Source: Psychroserpens algicola
Lineage (GTDB): Bacteria > Bacteroidota > Bacteroidia > Flavobacteriales > Flavobacteriaceae
Assembly (NCBI RefSeq): GCF_014526325.1
Contig: NZ_JACNMJ010000003.1
Span: 124,001 to 188,000, forward strand
Length of the DNA: 64,000 nt
Direction of reading: 5' to 3'
Of the stretch, positions 1-7,983 are shown piece after piece. A program made the translations under genes and the position numbers. Each line of letters begins with the position of its first letter. Position 1 is the stretch's first letter. Under the pieces are notes generated by a model. That model did not search any database. It was given only the letters and a program-made list of their open reading frames with translations, and was not told the origin of the DNA.

Positions 1-1146
1 GGCGTACGTATTCAACGAGGTATTGTTGCACAAAATGCTGATGAAGCAGTTGCAGCAGCTAAGAAATTAACTGAAGATACTGGTACAGGATGGCACGTTA
101 TTAAAGCACAAGTTCACGCAGGTGGTCGTGGAAAAGGTGGTGGTGTTAAACTAGCTAAGAACTTAGACGAGGTAAAAACAATTGCAGGGCAAATTATTGG
201 AATGGATTTAGTTACTCCACAAACCTCTGCAGAAGGAAAACGTGTACACCAGGTTTTGGTTGCTGAAGATGTATATTATCCTGGAGATTCTGAACCAGAA
301 GAATATTACATGTCTGTTCTTTTAAACAGAGGAACTGGTCGCAATATGATTATGTATTCTACAGAAGGAGGAATGGATATTGAAACAGTTGCTGAAGAAA
401 CACCGCATTTAATTTTTACTGAAGAAATTGATCCTGCAACAGGGATTTTACCATTTCAAGCACGAAAAGTAGCCTTTAACTTAGGACTTTCAGGTGCTGC
501 ATTTAAAGACATGACTAAGTTTGTAACAGCATTATATAGAGCGTATGTAGAATCTGATTCTTCATTATTTGAAATTAACCCAGTGTTAAAAACTAGTGAT
601 GATAAAATTATGGCAGTAGATGCAAAAGTCTCTTTAGATGATAATGCATTATTCAGACATAAAGATTTAGCTGCTCTACGTGATTTACGTGAAGAAAACC
701 CTATTGAAGTTGAAGCAGGAGAATTAGGATTAAACTATGTTGATCTTGATGGTAATGTAGGATGTATGGTAAATGGAGCTGGACTTGCAATGGCAACAAT
801 GGATTTAATTAAACAAGCAGGAGGAGAGCCAGCTAACTTTTTAGATGTTGGTGGAACTGCAGATGCTGCTCGTGTTGAAGCTGCATTTCAGATTATTTTA
901 AAAGACCCAGCTGTAAAAGCAATTTTAATCAATATTTTTGGTGGTATTGTTCGTTGTGATCGTGTCGCTCAAGGTGTTATTGATGCTTATAAAAATATGG
1001 GTAATATTGAAGTGCCAATTATTGTGCGTTTACAAGGAACAAATGCTGATATCGCTAAAGAATTAATTGATAATTCTGGATTAGATGTAATGAGTGCTAC
1101 TGAGTTTCAAGAAGCTGCAGATAAAGTACAAAAAGTATTAGCTTAA
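1..1146 (+). CDS. sucC: Succinyl-CoA ligase (ADP-forming) subunit beta, 5'-truncated by window edge
   Basis: Reads open in frame 1 from the first base to a stop at 1144-1146, giving 381 residues; the family is usually about 390-400, so only the first ~15-20 residues lie outside the window. It is the beta subunit of the TCA-cycle enzyme that converts succinyl-CoA to succinate with ATP formation, in the cytoplasm. The glycine-rich ATP-grasp segment (AQVHAGGRGKGGGVK) is near the start of the visible part. The C-terminal CoA-ligase domain shows the conserved NIFGGIVRCDRVAQGV segment that carries the phosphate-binding and specificity loop. The internal ATG at 202 is not the start, because homology continues upstream of it. 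A strong terminator follows directly, so sucC ends its transcript. sucD is not next to it on the visible side. Confidence 0.96.
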   Translation, partial: GVRIQRGIVAQNADEAVAAAKKLTEDTGTGWHVIKAQVHAGGRGKGGGVKLAKNLDEVKTIAGQIIGMDLVTPQTSAEGKRVHQVLVAEDVYYPGDSEPEEYYMSVLLNRGTGRNMIMYSTEGGMDIETVAEETPHLIFTEEIDPATGILPFQARKVAFNLGLSGAAFKDMTKFVTALYRAYVESDSSLFEINPVLKTSDDKIMAVDAKVSLDDNALFRHKDLAALRDLREENPIEVEAGELGLNYVDLDGNVGCMVNGAGLAMATMDLIKQAGGEPANFLDVGGTADAARVEAAFQIILKDPAVKAILINIFGGIVRCDRVAQGVIDAYKNMGNIEVPIIVRLQGTNADIAKELIDNSGLDVMSATEFQEAADKVQKVLA

Positions 1147-1165
1147 ATAATAATAGTTATAACAT

Positions 1166-1197
1166 AAAAAAAGCTCCTGTATTCAGGGGCTTTTTTT
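1166..1197 (+). terminator. Rho-independent terminator of sucC
   Basis: A 14-bp stem (left arm 1166-1179, right arm 1184-1197, one G-T pair, 4-nt loop) ends in seven T. It starts 19 nt after the sucC stop. The seven A of the left arm would also give a T-tract on the other strand, so it could serve the minus-strand DUF1456 gene too. Confidence 0.9.
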
Positions 1198-1297
1198 ATG
1201 CTGTGATACGACCTTCTATTATGGAGATTGTATTACGATTTTTTTTATATACGTCAAGTCATATATAAGTGTATGACCTTTTGGTAAATAAATTTAT

Positions 1298-1540
1298 TTA
1301 GGATTTCTTTTTTTGTGGTTTTGGCATTGGTCCACGTAAGTGAATGATTAATCCGTTGAGGAAGTTTCTTAGAATTTGATCACCACACTCCATATAGTTG
1401 GGATGGTCTTCTCGTCTAAACATTGCATTTAATTCACTTTTAGTGACTCTAAAATCTACAAGTTCTAAAATTTTTACAATATCATCATCGCGTAATTTGT
1501 GCGCAACTCTCAGTTTTTTAAATATATCGTTATTGGTCAT
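1298..1540 (-). CDS. DUF1456 family protein (YehS-like, single domain)
   Basis: An 80-residue protein matching one DUF1456 unit: NNDIFKKLRVAHKLRDDD, then KSELNAMFRREDHPNY and FLNGLIIHLRG. E. coli YehS, from memory of the family, has two such units in tandem (~156 residues), so this is a half-length form. The C-terminus is basic (PKPQKKKS). It is probably cytoplasmic; the role of the family is unknown. It lies 18 nt downstream of the minus-strand esterase start side and shares no obvious operon partner. The start ATG at 1538-1540 fits the family N-terminus. Confidence 0.8.
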   Translation of the reverse strand: MTNNDIFKKLRVAHKLRDDDIVKILELVDFRVTKSELNAMFRREDHPNYMECGDQILRNFLNGLIIHLRGPMPKPQKKKS

Positions 1541-1558
1541 GAATGTCGTATTAAAAGT

Positions 1559-2380
1559 TTAGTTGTTTTTAGAATTAGATGTCATAAGCCATTGAAAAGC
1601 TTTTGGGAAATTAGAACTCCAAAATGCTTCGTTGTGTGTTCCGCCTTCAATGACTTTACTTTGAATATGATTTGGGTCAACCCCTTTTTTTAATAGTAAG
1701 GCAACCATTTTTTCTTGATCAGGAACCATCGTTTCACTTTCTTTACTACCAGCTAAAAAATAAAATTTAGAGGTGTTCGGAATGTCAGTAGTGCTTGCCA
1801 ACTCATATATGCTTTCATTGATCCAAAAGGCAGGAGAAAACACACCTGCTTTACTAAATGTTCCAGGATATTTTAGAGTCGCATAAAATGCCATTAAACC
1901 TCCAAGAGACGATCCGAAAATACTCGTGTGTTCAACTTCTGGCTTTGTTCTGTAGGTAATATCAATATGAGGTTTTACCGTATTAATAATGAACTGCATA
2001 AAGGTATCTCCTTTGCCTCCGCCATATTTTTCGTGCGGATAGGGTGTAAGTTCTTCTATACGTTTCTCATTTCCATGTTCAATTCCGATGATAATAACGT
2101 CGTTATCCTTAAGCGTATCTAAATATTCGTCGACTTTCCACTCACCAACATAAGACGTTTCGGCATCAAATAAATTTTGAGCATCAAACATATACATTAC
2201 AGGATAACTTTGTTTTGATGTATGGTAAGATTTAGGTGTGTAAACCCAAATGGTTTTATGAGTCCCAAGTTGAGGTGCTTCAATTTTAAATGTTTCAACG
2301 TGCTTAGAAGCTGTGCTTTGAGCATTAAAACTTGTGACAATACATAGGAATATAATTCTAAGTAAAAGTGTTTTTTTCAT
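1559..2380 (-). CDS. Secreted alpha/beta-hydrolase, putative esterase (esterase D/Fes-like)
   Basis: About 273 residues when started at the ATG at 2378-2380, which puts a signal peptide first (MKKTLLLRIIFLCIVTSFNAQ). A longer reading from 2440 adds 20 unlikely residues before it. The body matches the PF00756-type esterase fold: an early strand region IWVYTPKSYHTSKQSYPVMY, the nucleophile elbow GSSLGG in the middle, and a C-terminal GGTHNEAFW with the probable catalytic His. Family members hydrolyse acyl esters such as siderophore esters, S-formylglutathione or xylan acetyl/feruloyl esters. The substrate here cannot be read from sequence, and the export signal argues against a cytosolic S-formylglutathione hydrolase. 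Upstream DNA to 2635 is the divergent promoter region shared with the TerB-like gene. Confidence 0.82.
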   Translation of the reverse strand: MKKTLLLRIIFLCIVTSFNAQSTASKHVETFKIEAPQLGTHKTIWVYTPKSYHTSKQSYPVMYMFDAQNLFDAETSYVGEWKVDEYLDTLKDNDVIIIGIEHGNEKRIEELTPYPHEKYGGGKGDTFMQFIINTVKPHIDITYRTKPEVEHTSIFGSSLGGLMAFYATLKYPGTFSKAGVFSPAFWINESIYELASTTDIPNTSKFYFLAGSKESETMVPDQEKMVALLLKKGVDPNHIQSKVIEGGTHNEAFWSSNFPKAFQWLMTSNSKNN

Positions 2381-2635
2381 GTCTATTTCAGTTAAAACGA
2401 AAGTACACAAAATATAATTATTATCTAAGATGCAGTTCATCGATATTGTTTTTTGAAAGCCAAAAAATCGTTGAACTACACACTGTTTTTAATATATTGA
2501 AAATCAGATGATTATGATTAATTTTAGTGTAATAGTAGGAAAAGTACGATGAATGGTAATTTTTTTTTCGATGATTTACAGATTATCAAGGATTATAACC
2601 TAACCAAACCCATTAAATTTATAAAACTAAAAATC

Positions 2636-3052
2636 ATGAATCCCTCACCTATGATAAACCGTGTTGAAAAGCTAAGTTTACTATCAGAAATGATAGCCTT
2701 CGCACAAAAAGACGAAAATATAAAATCCATTGAATATAAATTTCTAGCTAGTATTGCCAGACAACTTGAAATTTCACAAGAAGATTTTGATTATTTATTT
2801 GAGCATCCTGTGACTTATGTGCATTTAAAATCGCATAGCGAGCGTATAGTTCAATTTCACCGATTGGTATTATTGATGAATCTCGATCATCAAATTTCCA
2901 GTAAAGAATTGGTTAAACTTCACAATTTCGGATTACGTATGGGCTTAAGTCACGAATCTATAAACCGTGTTTTAGATTTAATGGATAGTTTTCCAAATAA
3001 AATTGTGCCACCAGATTTTTTAATAGATATCTTTAAAGTTCAATACAACTAA
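2636..3052 (+). CDS. TerB-like helical protein
   Basis: About 138 residues from ATG 2636 (MNPSPMINRVEKLSLLSEMIAFA). An in-frame ATG at 2549 would add 29 residues rich in Phe/Lys that look like untranslated AT-rich leader, and ATG 2651 is also possible. The sequence is all-helical in character, with an acidic helix-loop pattern (DENIKSIEYKFLASIARQLEISQEDFDYLF) typical of TerB/DjlA-N-like domains. TerB-type proteins are linked to metal or tellurite stress and to Ca-like metal binding, but no function is established for this lineage. It is convergent with the SRPBCC-uvrB pair; its stop (3050-3052) overlaps that gene's stop side by 4 nt. Confidence 0.65.
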   Translation: MNPSPMINRVEKLSLLSEMIAFAQKDENIKSIEYKFLASIARQLEISQEDFDYLFEHPVTYVHLKSHSERIVQFHRLVLLMNLDHQISSKELVKLHNFGLRMGLSHESINRVLDLMDSFPNKIVPPDFLIDIFKVQYN

Positions 3053-3483
3053 CTATTGAGATATTTTGCAAGGCGCTCTTTTATGAAATAATTCCAGCCA
3101 CCAATACAACTTTCTCGTTTAAACTCGGGAATATCATCAGGAAAGTCTTCAGTAACGGTTGTTGTTAAAGTTAACATGGTTTGGTTATCCTTTTCTGAAA
3201 GTTCAAATGTCACGAACGAATTCCCTTTATACGTCTCATACGTCCAGTTATATACAATTTTTTCTAAAGGTTTAACTTCAGTTATTTCCCATACATGAGG
3301 AAAGACTCTATCTTCTGAACTTACATCAAACTGAGTTTTAAAACCTAGTTTAGGTTTAAATGCTGGAATGTTTTCAAAAAACCATTGTTGCATATCTTCC
3401 AAGTTGGTAATAGCTTTCCAAAGTGTTGCCTTAGAGACATTAAAAAGATGTGAAACGACTATTGGTCCTTCTGAAACTGTCAT
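3049..3483 (-). CDS. SRPBCC / AHSA1-type (activator of Hsp90 ATPase-like) protein
   Basis: A 144-residue START-like fold protein. The N-terminal SHLFNVSKATLWKAITNLEDMQQWFFENIP matches the family pattern of a first strand, an 'A...W.A.T' helix and a following W/F motif. It ends in the usual helix SCIGGWNYFIKERLAKYL. Such proteins bind hydrophobic ligands or, in eukaryotes, Hsp90; bacterial members are mostly uncharacterised. It is translationally coupled to uvrB: its ATG at 3481-3483 overlaps the uvrB stop by 4 nt on the minus strand. No link to DNA repair is implied beyond sharing the mRNA. Confidence 0.85.
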   Translation of the reverse strand: MTVSEGPIVVSHLFNVSKATLWKAITNLEDMQQWFFENIPAFKPKLGFKTQFDVSSEDRVFPHVWEITEVKPLEKIVYNWTYETYKGNSFVTFELSEKDNQTMLTLTTTVTEDFPDDIPEFKRESCIGGWNYFIKERLAKYLNS

Positions 3484-5489
3484 ATACTATGCTTTAGTTT
3501 TTCTAATTTTTCCTGATAGCCTTTGATGTCATCACGTAATTGAGCTGCGATAATAAAGTCTAGAGCTTTTGCAGCTTGTTCCATTAATTTACGTTTTTCC
3601 CTGATTTTCTTTTCTAATTGCCCTTTAGTGAGGTATTCACTTTCAGGCTCAGCAGCTTTTGCAGCTTCCAGTTCATAGCTGTAAGTACTCACCGAATTTT
3701 TAGATAATGCATTGTCTAAACTTTTATTGAGTGCTTTAGGAGTGACGTTGTGTTTGGTATTATAGGCAATTTGCTTTTCGCGTCGGTATGTTGTTTCGTC
3801 AATGGTCTTTTGCATGCTTTTTGTGATTTTGTCAGCATACATAATGGCCTTTCCATTCAGGTTTCTAGCTGCTCTTCCAACAGTTTGTGTTAATGAGCGG
3901 TTTGATCTCAAGAAGCCTTCTTTATCCGCATCTAAAATAGCAACCAATGAAACTTCGGGTAAGTCTAAACCTTCACGAAGTAAGTTAACACCAACAAGTA
4001 CATCAAATAGACCTTTTCTTAAATCCTGCATAATTTCCACACGCTCTAAAGTATCTACATCACTGTGTATATAACGGCATCTAATTTGAATGCGATCTAG
4101 GTATTTTGTAAGTTCTTCAGCCATACGCTTTGTAAGTGTCGTAACGAGAGTCCGTTCATCTTTTTCAATACGTTGCTGAATTTCTTCAATTAAATCATCG
4201 ATCTGATTTAAGCTAGGTCGTACTTCAATGATGGGATCAAGTAAACCTGTTGGCCTGATGACTTGTTCAACATATACACCATCAGTTTTTTGAAGTTCAT
4301 AATCTGCAGGTGTCGCGCTTACATAAATAACCTGATTTTGTAAGGCTTCAAACTCTTCAAATTTTAGAGGTCTGTTATCCATGGCTGCAGGTAAACGAAA
4401 ACCGTATTCTACTAAATTTTCTTTTCGACTGCGATCACCACCATACATGGCGTGGACTTGTGATATGGTCACATGACTTTCATCTACAACCATTAAATAA
4501 TCTTCAGGAAAATAGTCTAACAAGCAGAACGGTCGTGTTCCAGGCTGTCTTCCGTCGAGATATCTGGAATAGTTTTCAATTCCGGAGCAATAGCCTAACT
4601 CACGAATCATTTCCAAATCAAATTCGGTACGTTCTTTTAAGCGTTTGGCTTCCAGATGCTTTCCAATGTCCTTGAAATAATCATACTGTTTAACCAAATC
4701 ATCTTGTATCTCACGAATAGCACCTTGAAGTATGTCTGGTGACGTTACAAACATGTTGGCAGGATAAATATTTAATCTGTCGTAATGTTCAATCACTTCA
4801 TTAGTTTGAATATTAAACTGCTCAATATCTTCGATTTCATCTCCAAAAAAGTGAATGCGAAACGCATCATCAGCATAACTCGGAAATACATCAACGGTAT
4901 CACCTTTAATTCGGAAATTTCCATGGTTAAAGTCTGCTTCTGTTCTAGAATACAAACTCTGAACAAGCCGATGAAGTAAGTCGGTTCTTGAAATTTCCTG
5001 ATCGATTTCCAACGAAATGACATTCTTTTGAAATTCAACAGGGTTACCTATACCATACAAACATGACACTGAAGCCACAACGATGACGTCACGACGACCA
5101 GAGAGAAGCGAAGAGGTTGTACTCAATCGCATTTTCTCAATTTCTTCGTTGATGGATAAATCCTTTTCAATATACACACCAGAAACAGGAATGTAAGCTT
5201 CAGGCTGGTAATAGTCGTAGTAGGACACAAAATACTCAACTGCGTTATTAGGGAAAAATTGCTTAAACTCTGAGTATAATTGAGCCGCTAAGGTTTTGTT
5301 ATGAGCAAGGACTAATGTTGGCCGTTGCACTTCTTCAATGACATTAGCTACAGTAAAGGTTTTACCAGAACCTGTAACACCCAGAAGGGTTTGGTATTTC
5401 TCATTAGAGTCGATACCCTCTACCAATTGTTTGATGGCCTGAGGTTGATCTCCAGTAGGTTTGAATTCGGATTGTACTTTGAAACGCAT
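3480..5489 (-). CDS. uvrB: Excinuclease ABC subunit B
   Basis: A full-length 669-residue UvrB (E. coli 673). It is the damage-verifying helicase-like subunit of nucleotide excision repair, loaded by UvrA and then pairing with UvrC. Visible motifs are the N-terminal FKPTGDQPQAI, Walker A LGVTGSGKTFT, the beta-hairpin region YYDYYQPEAYIP, the DESH Walker B box, helicase motif VI QTVGRAARN, and the C-terminal UVR domain (EKKIREKRKLMEQAAKAL). The start ATG at 5487-5489 agrees with the family N-terminus. A -7 promoter box sits only 4 nt upstream of it, predicting a leaderless message. It is followed without a gap by the SRPBCC gene. Confidence 0.98.
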   Translation of the reverse strand: MRFKVQSEFKPTGDQPQAIKQLVEGIDSNEKYQTLLGVTGSGKTFTVANVIEEVQRPTLVLAHNKTLAAQLYSEFKQFFPNNAVEYFVSYYDYYQPEAYIPVSGVYIEKDLSINEEIEKMRLSTTSSLLSGRRDVIVVASVSCLYGIGNPVEFQKNVISLEIDQEISRTDLLHRLVQSLYSRTEADFNHGNFRIKGDTVDVFPSYADDAFRIHFFGDEIEDIEQFNIQTNEVIEHYDRLNIYPANMFVTSPDILQGAIREIQDDLVKQYDYFKDIGKHLEAKRLKERTEFDLEMIRELGYCSGIENYSRYLDGRQPGTRPFCLLDYFPEDYLMVVDESHVTISQVHAMYGGDRSRKENLVEYGFRLPAAMDNRPLKFEEFEALQNQVIYVSATPADYELQKTDGVYVEQVIRPTGLLDPIIEVRPSLNQIDDLIEEIQQRIEKDERTLVTTLTKRMAEELTKYLDRIQIRCRYIHSDVDTLERVEIMQDLRKGLFDVLVGVNLLREGLDLPEVSLVAILDADKEGFLRSNRSLTQTVGRAARNLNGKAIMYADKITKSMQKTIDETTYRREKQIAYNTKHNVTPKALNKSLDNALSKNSVSTYSYELEAAKAAEPESEYLTKGQLEKKIREKRKLMEQAAKALDFIIAAQLRDDIKGYQEKLEKLKHSI

Positions 5490-5493
5490 CTCA

Positions 5494-5501
5494 CAAAGTT
5501 A
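5494..5501 (-). promoter_or_regulatory. Predicted -7 promoter box of uvrB (leaderless)
   Basis: TAACTTTG on the minus strand fits the Bacteroidota -7 consensus TAnnTTTG. It ends exactly 4 nt before the uvrB ATG, so transcription would begin at or next to the start codon. Confidence 0.6.
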
Positions 5502-5561
5502 CAATAAAGAGATTATATTTTGATTGTGAGTTTCGTTCAATTCTGTTCAACAATTAAATAA

Positions 5562-6608
5562 TTAATATTTAATGCTCCATAACACAGATACATTTCTGGG
5601 TCTTGATTCACTTCCTCCACTTGAAGTCGAATTAAAACTTGGAATATTCAAATTGTGTGTATGATTTCCACTGCTATTTATAGTTAAATTATTTATAGTT
5701 ACTGAATGATTATGTGATCCAGAACTATTGGTGTAGCGTGAAGGAAAATATACGCTATGATTATGACTGCCACTTGATCCAGTACCACTATTAGTGGCTC
5801 CAATGAGCTGCCTTATATATGTGCCACCAGACACAGAGGTTGTAACATATGTGCTTTCGTAAGTAATGGGATGGTAATGATAGCCTGATGTAGAGCTATT
5901 CATATTAAAGGCTTGTATTAAATGAGCATGAGCTCCTGAATTGTTCGTAGTAAAATTTCTTGGTTGTATGGAATGAGAGTGATAACCATTATTTGAGACA
6001 TTTGTTGGAGGCGGATCTACACCGTGTAAGTGAGACAAGGTTTGATTATTTTGTTTGGTTCCTATGTTGTCTCCTGTAGTTCCATCGCCTCTATCTAAAC
6101 GTGACAACGCATTTGGATCATTTCCAGAACCATTACTAAACCCTCTTAAAAATTCACCACGGTAATCAGGAAGATTAAAGGTTGTAGTTCCATCTCCTGA
6201 ACCATAAGATGTGCCAATTAACGCGAATAAATTAGCATAGGTTGTTCTACTTACAGCACTGCCATTACATTCTAAATAACCGTCAGGAGGAGTCGCCGTA
6301 GGAAATGCGAAAATCGCTCCTGTAGGTATAGTATCTCTTGGGTTATCGGCTAATCTAACCCATTGTGTACCGTTGAAATAGTAAAAACCGCTGACATCAT
6401 CCGTTTGATAGACTAATAATGCTTCTGCAGGACTTGTAATATTGATACGTTCTGTTACCGTTAGTCTTGGGATTAGAATTCCAGAATCTGTTGACACTAC
6501 GTCTAACATAGATGAAGTATCAGGATTGGTTGTGCCAATGCCTACTTGTGCATGAATTGGAACAATACTCATCAAAATAAATAAGCTAACTAAAGATAAA
6601 ATTCTCAT
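5562..6608 (-). CDS. Secreted phage-tail-collar domain protein with seven HxH motifs
   Basis: A 348-residue protein. Residues 1-20 are a signal peptide ending in HAQ, followed by the VGIGTTNP segment common in Bacteroidota secreted fibre-like proteins. A short beta domain follows (residues 40-90), then a tail-collar domain (about 95-155: GAIFAFPTATPPDGYLECNG...NLPDYRGEFLRG) as in microcystin-dependent protein and T4 gp12. Residues 190-320 are Ser/Asn/Gly-rich and carry HxH pairs at 193/195, 210/212, 227/229, 244/246, 282/284, 299/301 and 316/318. The spacing is exactly 17 except for one 38-residue step. In T4 gp37 and gp12 such HxH residues from three intertwined chains hold metal ions. I infer an exported trimeric metal-bound needle or fibre. 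It is the last gene of a three-gene operon, 11 nt after the amidohydrolase. Confidence 0.85.
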   Translation of the reverse strand: MRILSLVSLFILMSIVPIHAQVGIGTTNPDTSSMLDVVSTDSGILIPRLTVTERINITSPAEALLVYQTDDVSGFYYFNGTQWVRLADNPRDTIPTGAIFAFPTATPPDGYLECNGSAVSRTTYANLFALIGTSYGSGDGTTTFNLPDYRGEFLRGFSNGSGNDPNALSRLDRGDGTTGDNIGTKQNNQTLSHLHGVDPPPTNVSNNGYHSHSIQPRNFTTNNSGAHAHLIQAFNMNSSTSGYHYHPITYESTYVTTSVSGGTYIRQLIGATNSGTGSSGSHNHSVYFPSRYTNSSGSHNHSVTINNLTINSSGNHTHNLNIPSFNSTSSGGSESRPRNVSVLWSIKY

Positions 6609-6619
6609 TGTATTTATTT

Positions 6620-7981
6620 TTATTGTTTGACTGATTCGTAATGCCTTTCTATTTCCAAATCTGAAAGATTTAAAAACCGTGCAGCGTTATCATAATAGAT
6701 GGCTCTTTTTTGATCATCGCTAAGCCAATCTATGTTGTATATAATTTCAATATTTTTTCTAATTGTACCCACATAATCAGAAGCAAACATTAGGCGATCA
6801 CCTAACCCTTCTTCAAAAAGTTTTTTAACTCTAGGTTCCCACAAATCTTTGGGAGCGAACATACTCACAGCAGATATTTCGCAATAAATTTGATTGTATT
6901 TTTTCATTACTTCAAGACACTCATTAAAATAGCTTCCAGGGTAATGCATTAAATAGATTTTTAAATTTGGATACTTTTTTAATATTGGAAGCAGTAAAAG
7001 AGGGTTGCCGTAGGCCTCATTCCAATTAGGTGTCTCTTTCATGTTTCGTTTAAAAGGTCCTTTATCGGCGTGAAATCCAATAGGAATTTGGTAACGTTCT
7101 GCGAGTGCCCAATACAAATCAAAACGTTTGTCAGCAGGATGTACACCCATACTGTGAAATGAGGTTTCACCGAGATATTTTAATGTTCCGTTTTTGTAAA
7201 GTGTTTCTAATACTTTAATGTCTGGTAGTTCATCAACACAAGGCTCGTCTTGTTCTCTCAATGGGTTACAAGGTAGTCGCGGACCACTCCAGTACCTATT
7301 GTCTTGTTCCTGCCATAACTTGGCATATTTTAGAGGTCCTCCACCAAGGGCTAGAACAATGTTGTTTTCATCAAGTCGTTGTCCCATCCATTTAATTTTG
7401 GCCATGTCAATATCTGAATCAATTGTATTATAATCTTCATTATCTTGATATCCCTTGGTAATATGAATATGTGTGTCAATTATGGGTTGATTTTTTAGAA
7501 AATTATCAATCTCATTTTGTGGAGCTACATAAGTAATTGGTACTTTTTTTACTGTAGAGTGGAGGTGAATGATGTTCCATTTATCTTCAGTTTTTTTCCA
7601 AACTTTAGTAACGAATTCTTGCATTTTTGAGTCTTCGTCAAATGGATATTCTAATGTTTTTATGGAGTATCCTGTTTCATGTGTTAATGGATAAATATCG
7701 AGCTTATCTATAGTTGGAGTTTTAAATGGCCTAGGGATTGTATTACAAAATTTTTCAATTACTGATTTAGAAGGTACTTTTCTGCCATTCGCTAAAAAAG
7801 TAATACTATCATGCATCATAGACATTACTTTGGAACATTTTCCATTTTTAAATGCTTCTTGTTCTATCAAAGCTGCAGATTTTATTTCAGATTTAATGGC
7901 TTTCATATTTTGGGAAAACCCCATCATACCTATTCCAAAGGCTAATACCAAAAAACTAAGTATACTTTTAAAATTTATCAT
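6620..7981 (-). CDS. NTF2/SnoaL-like domain fused to metal-dependent amidohydrolase, exported
   Basis: About 453 residues from the ATG at 7979-7981, which follows the upstream gene's stop by 2 nt; the longer reading from 8029 would overlap that gene by 46 nt. A signal peptide-like N-terminus (MINFKSILSFLVLAFGIGMMGFSQN) precedes an NTF2/DUF4440-like domain of about 110 residues (EQEAFKNGKCSKVMSMMHDS...WNIIHLHST). Then comes an amidohydrolase_2-type TIM barrel from about residue 155: the first metal motif DTHIHI, later GFHAD, LMHYPGSYF, and the terminal FASDYVG with the metal-binding Asp. The family contains decarboxylases and hydrolases of aromatic or lactone-type compounds; the substrate is unknown. 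The cysteine pair in GPRLPCNPLREQDEPC may form a disulfide, in line with export. Confidence 0.8.
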   Translation of the reverse strand: MINFKSILSFLVLAFGIGMMGFSQNMKAIKSEIKSAALIEQEAFKNGKCSKVMSMMHDSITFLANGRKVPSKSVIEKFCNTIPRPFKTPTIDKLDIYPLTHETGYSIKTLEYPFDEDSKMQEFVTKVWKKTEDKWNIIHLHSTVKKVPITYVAPQNEIDNFLKNQPIIDTHIHITKGYQDNEDYNTIDSDIDMAKIKWMGQRLDENNIVLALGGGPLKYAKLWQEQDNRYWSGPRLPCNPLREQDEPCVDELPDIKVLETLYKNGTLKYLGETSFHSMGVHPADKRFDLYWALAERYQIPIGFHADKGPFKRNMKETPNWNEAYGNPLLLLPILKKYPNLKIYLMHYPGSYFNECLEVMKKYNQIYCEISAVSMFAPKDLWEPRVKKLFEEGLGDRLMFASDYVGTIRKNIEIIYNIDWLSDDQKRAIYYDNAARFLNLSDLEIERHYESVKQ

Positions 7982-7983
7982 GT

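Noticed and set aside
3802-5507. Several plus-strand ORFs of 60-90 codons opposite uvrB
   Set aside because: They are antisense shadows of a strongly conserved gene, with no promoter or homology.
5562-6608. Prophage tail module suggested by the collar domain
   Set aside because: The gene has a signal peptide and lies in an operon with non-phage genes; no capsid, terminase, integrase or lysis gene is nearby.
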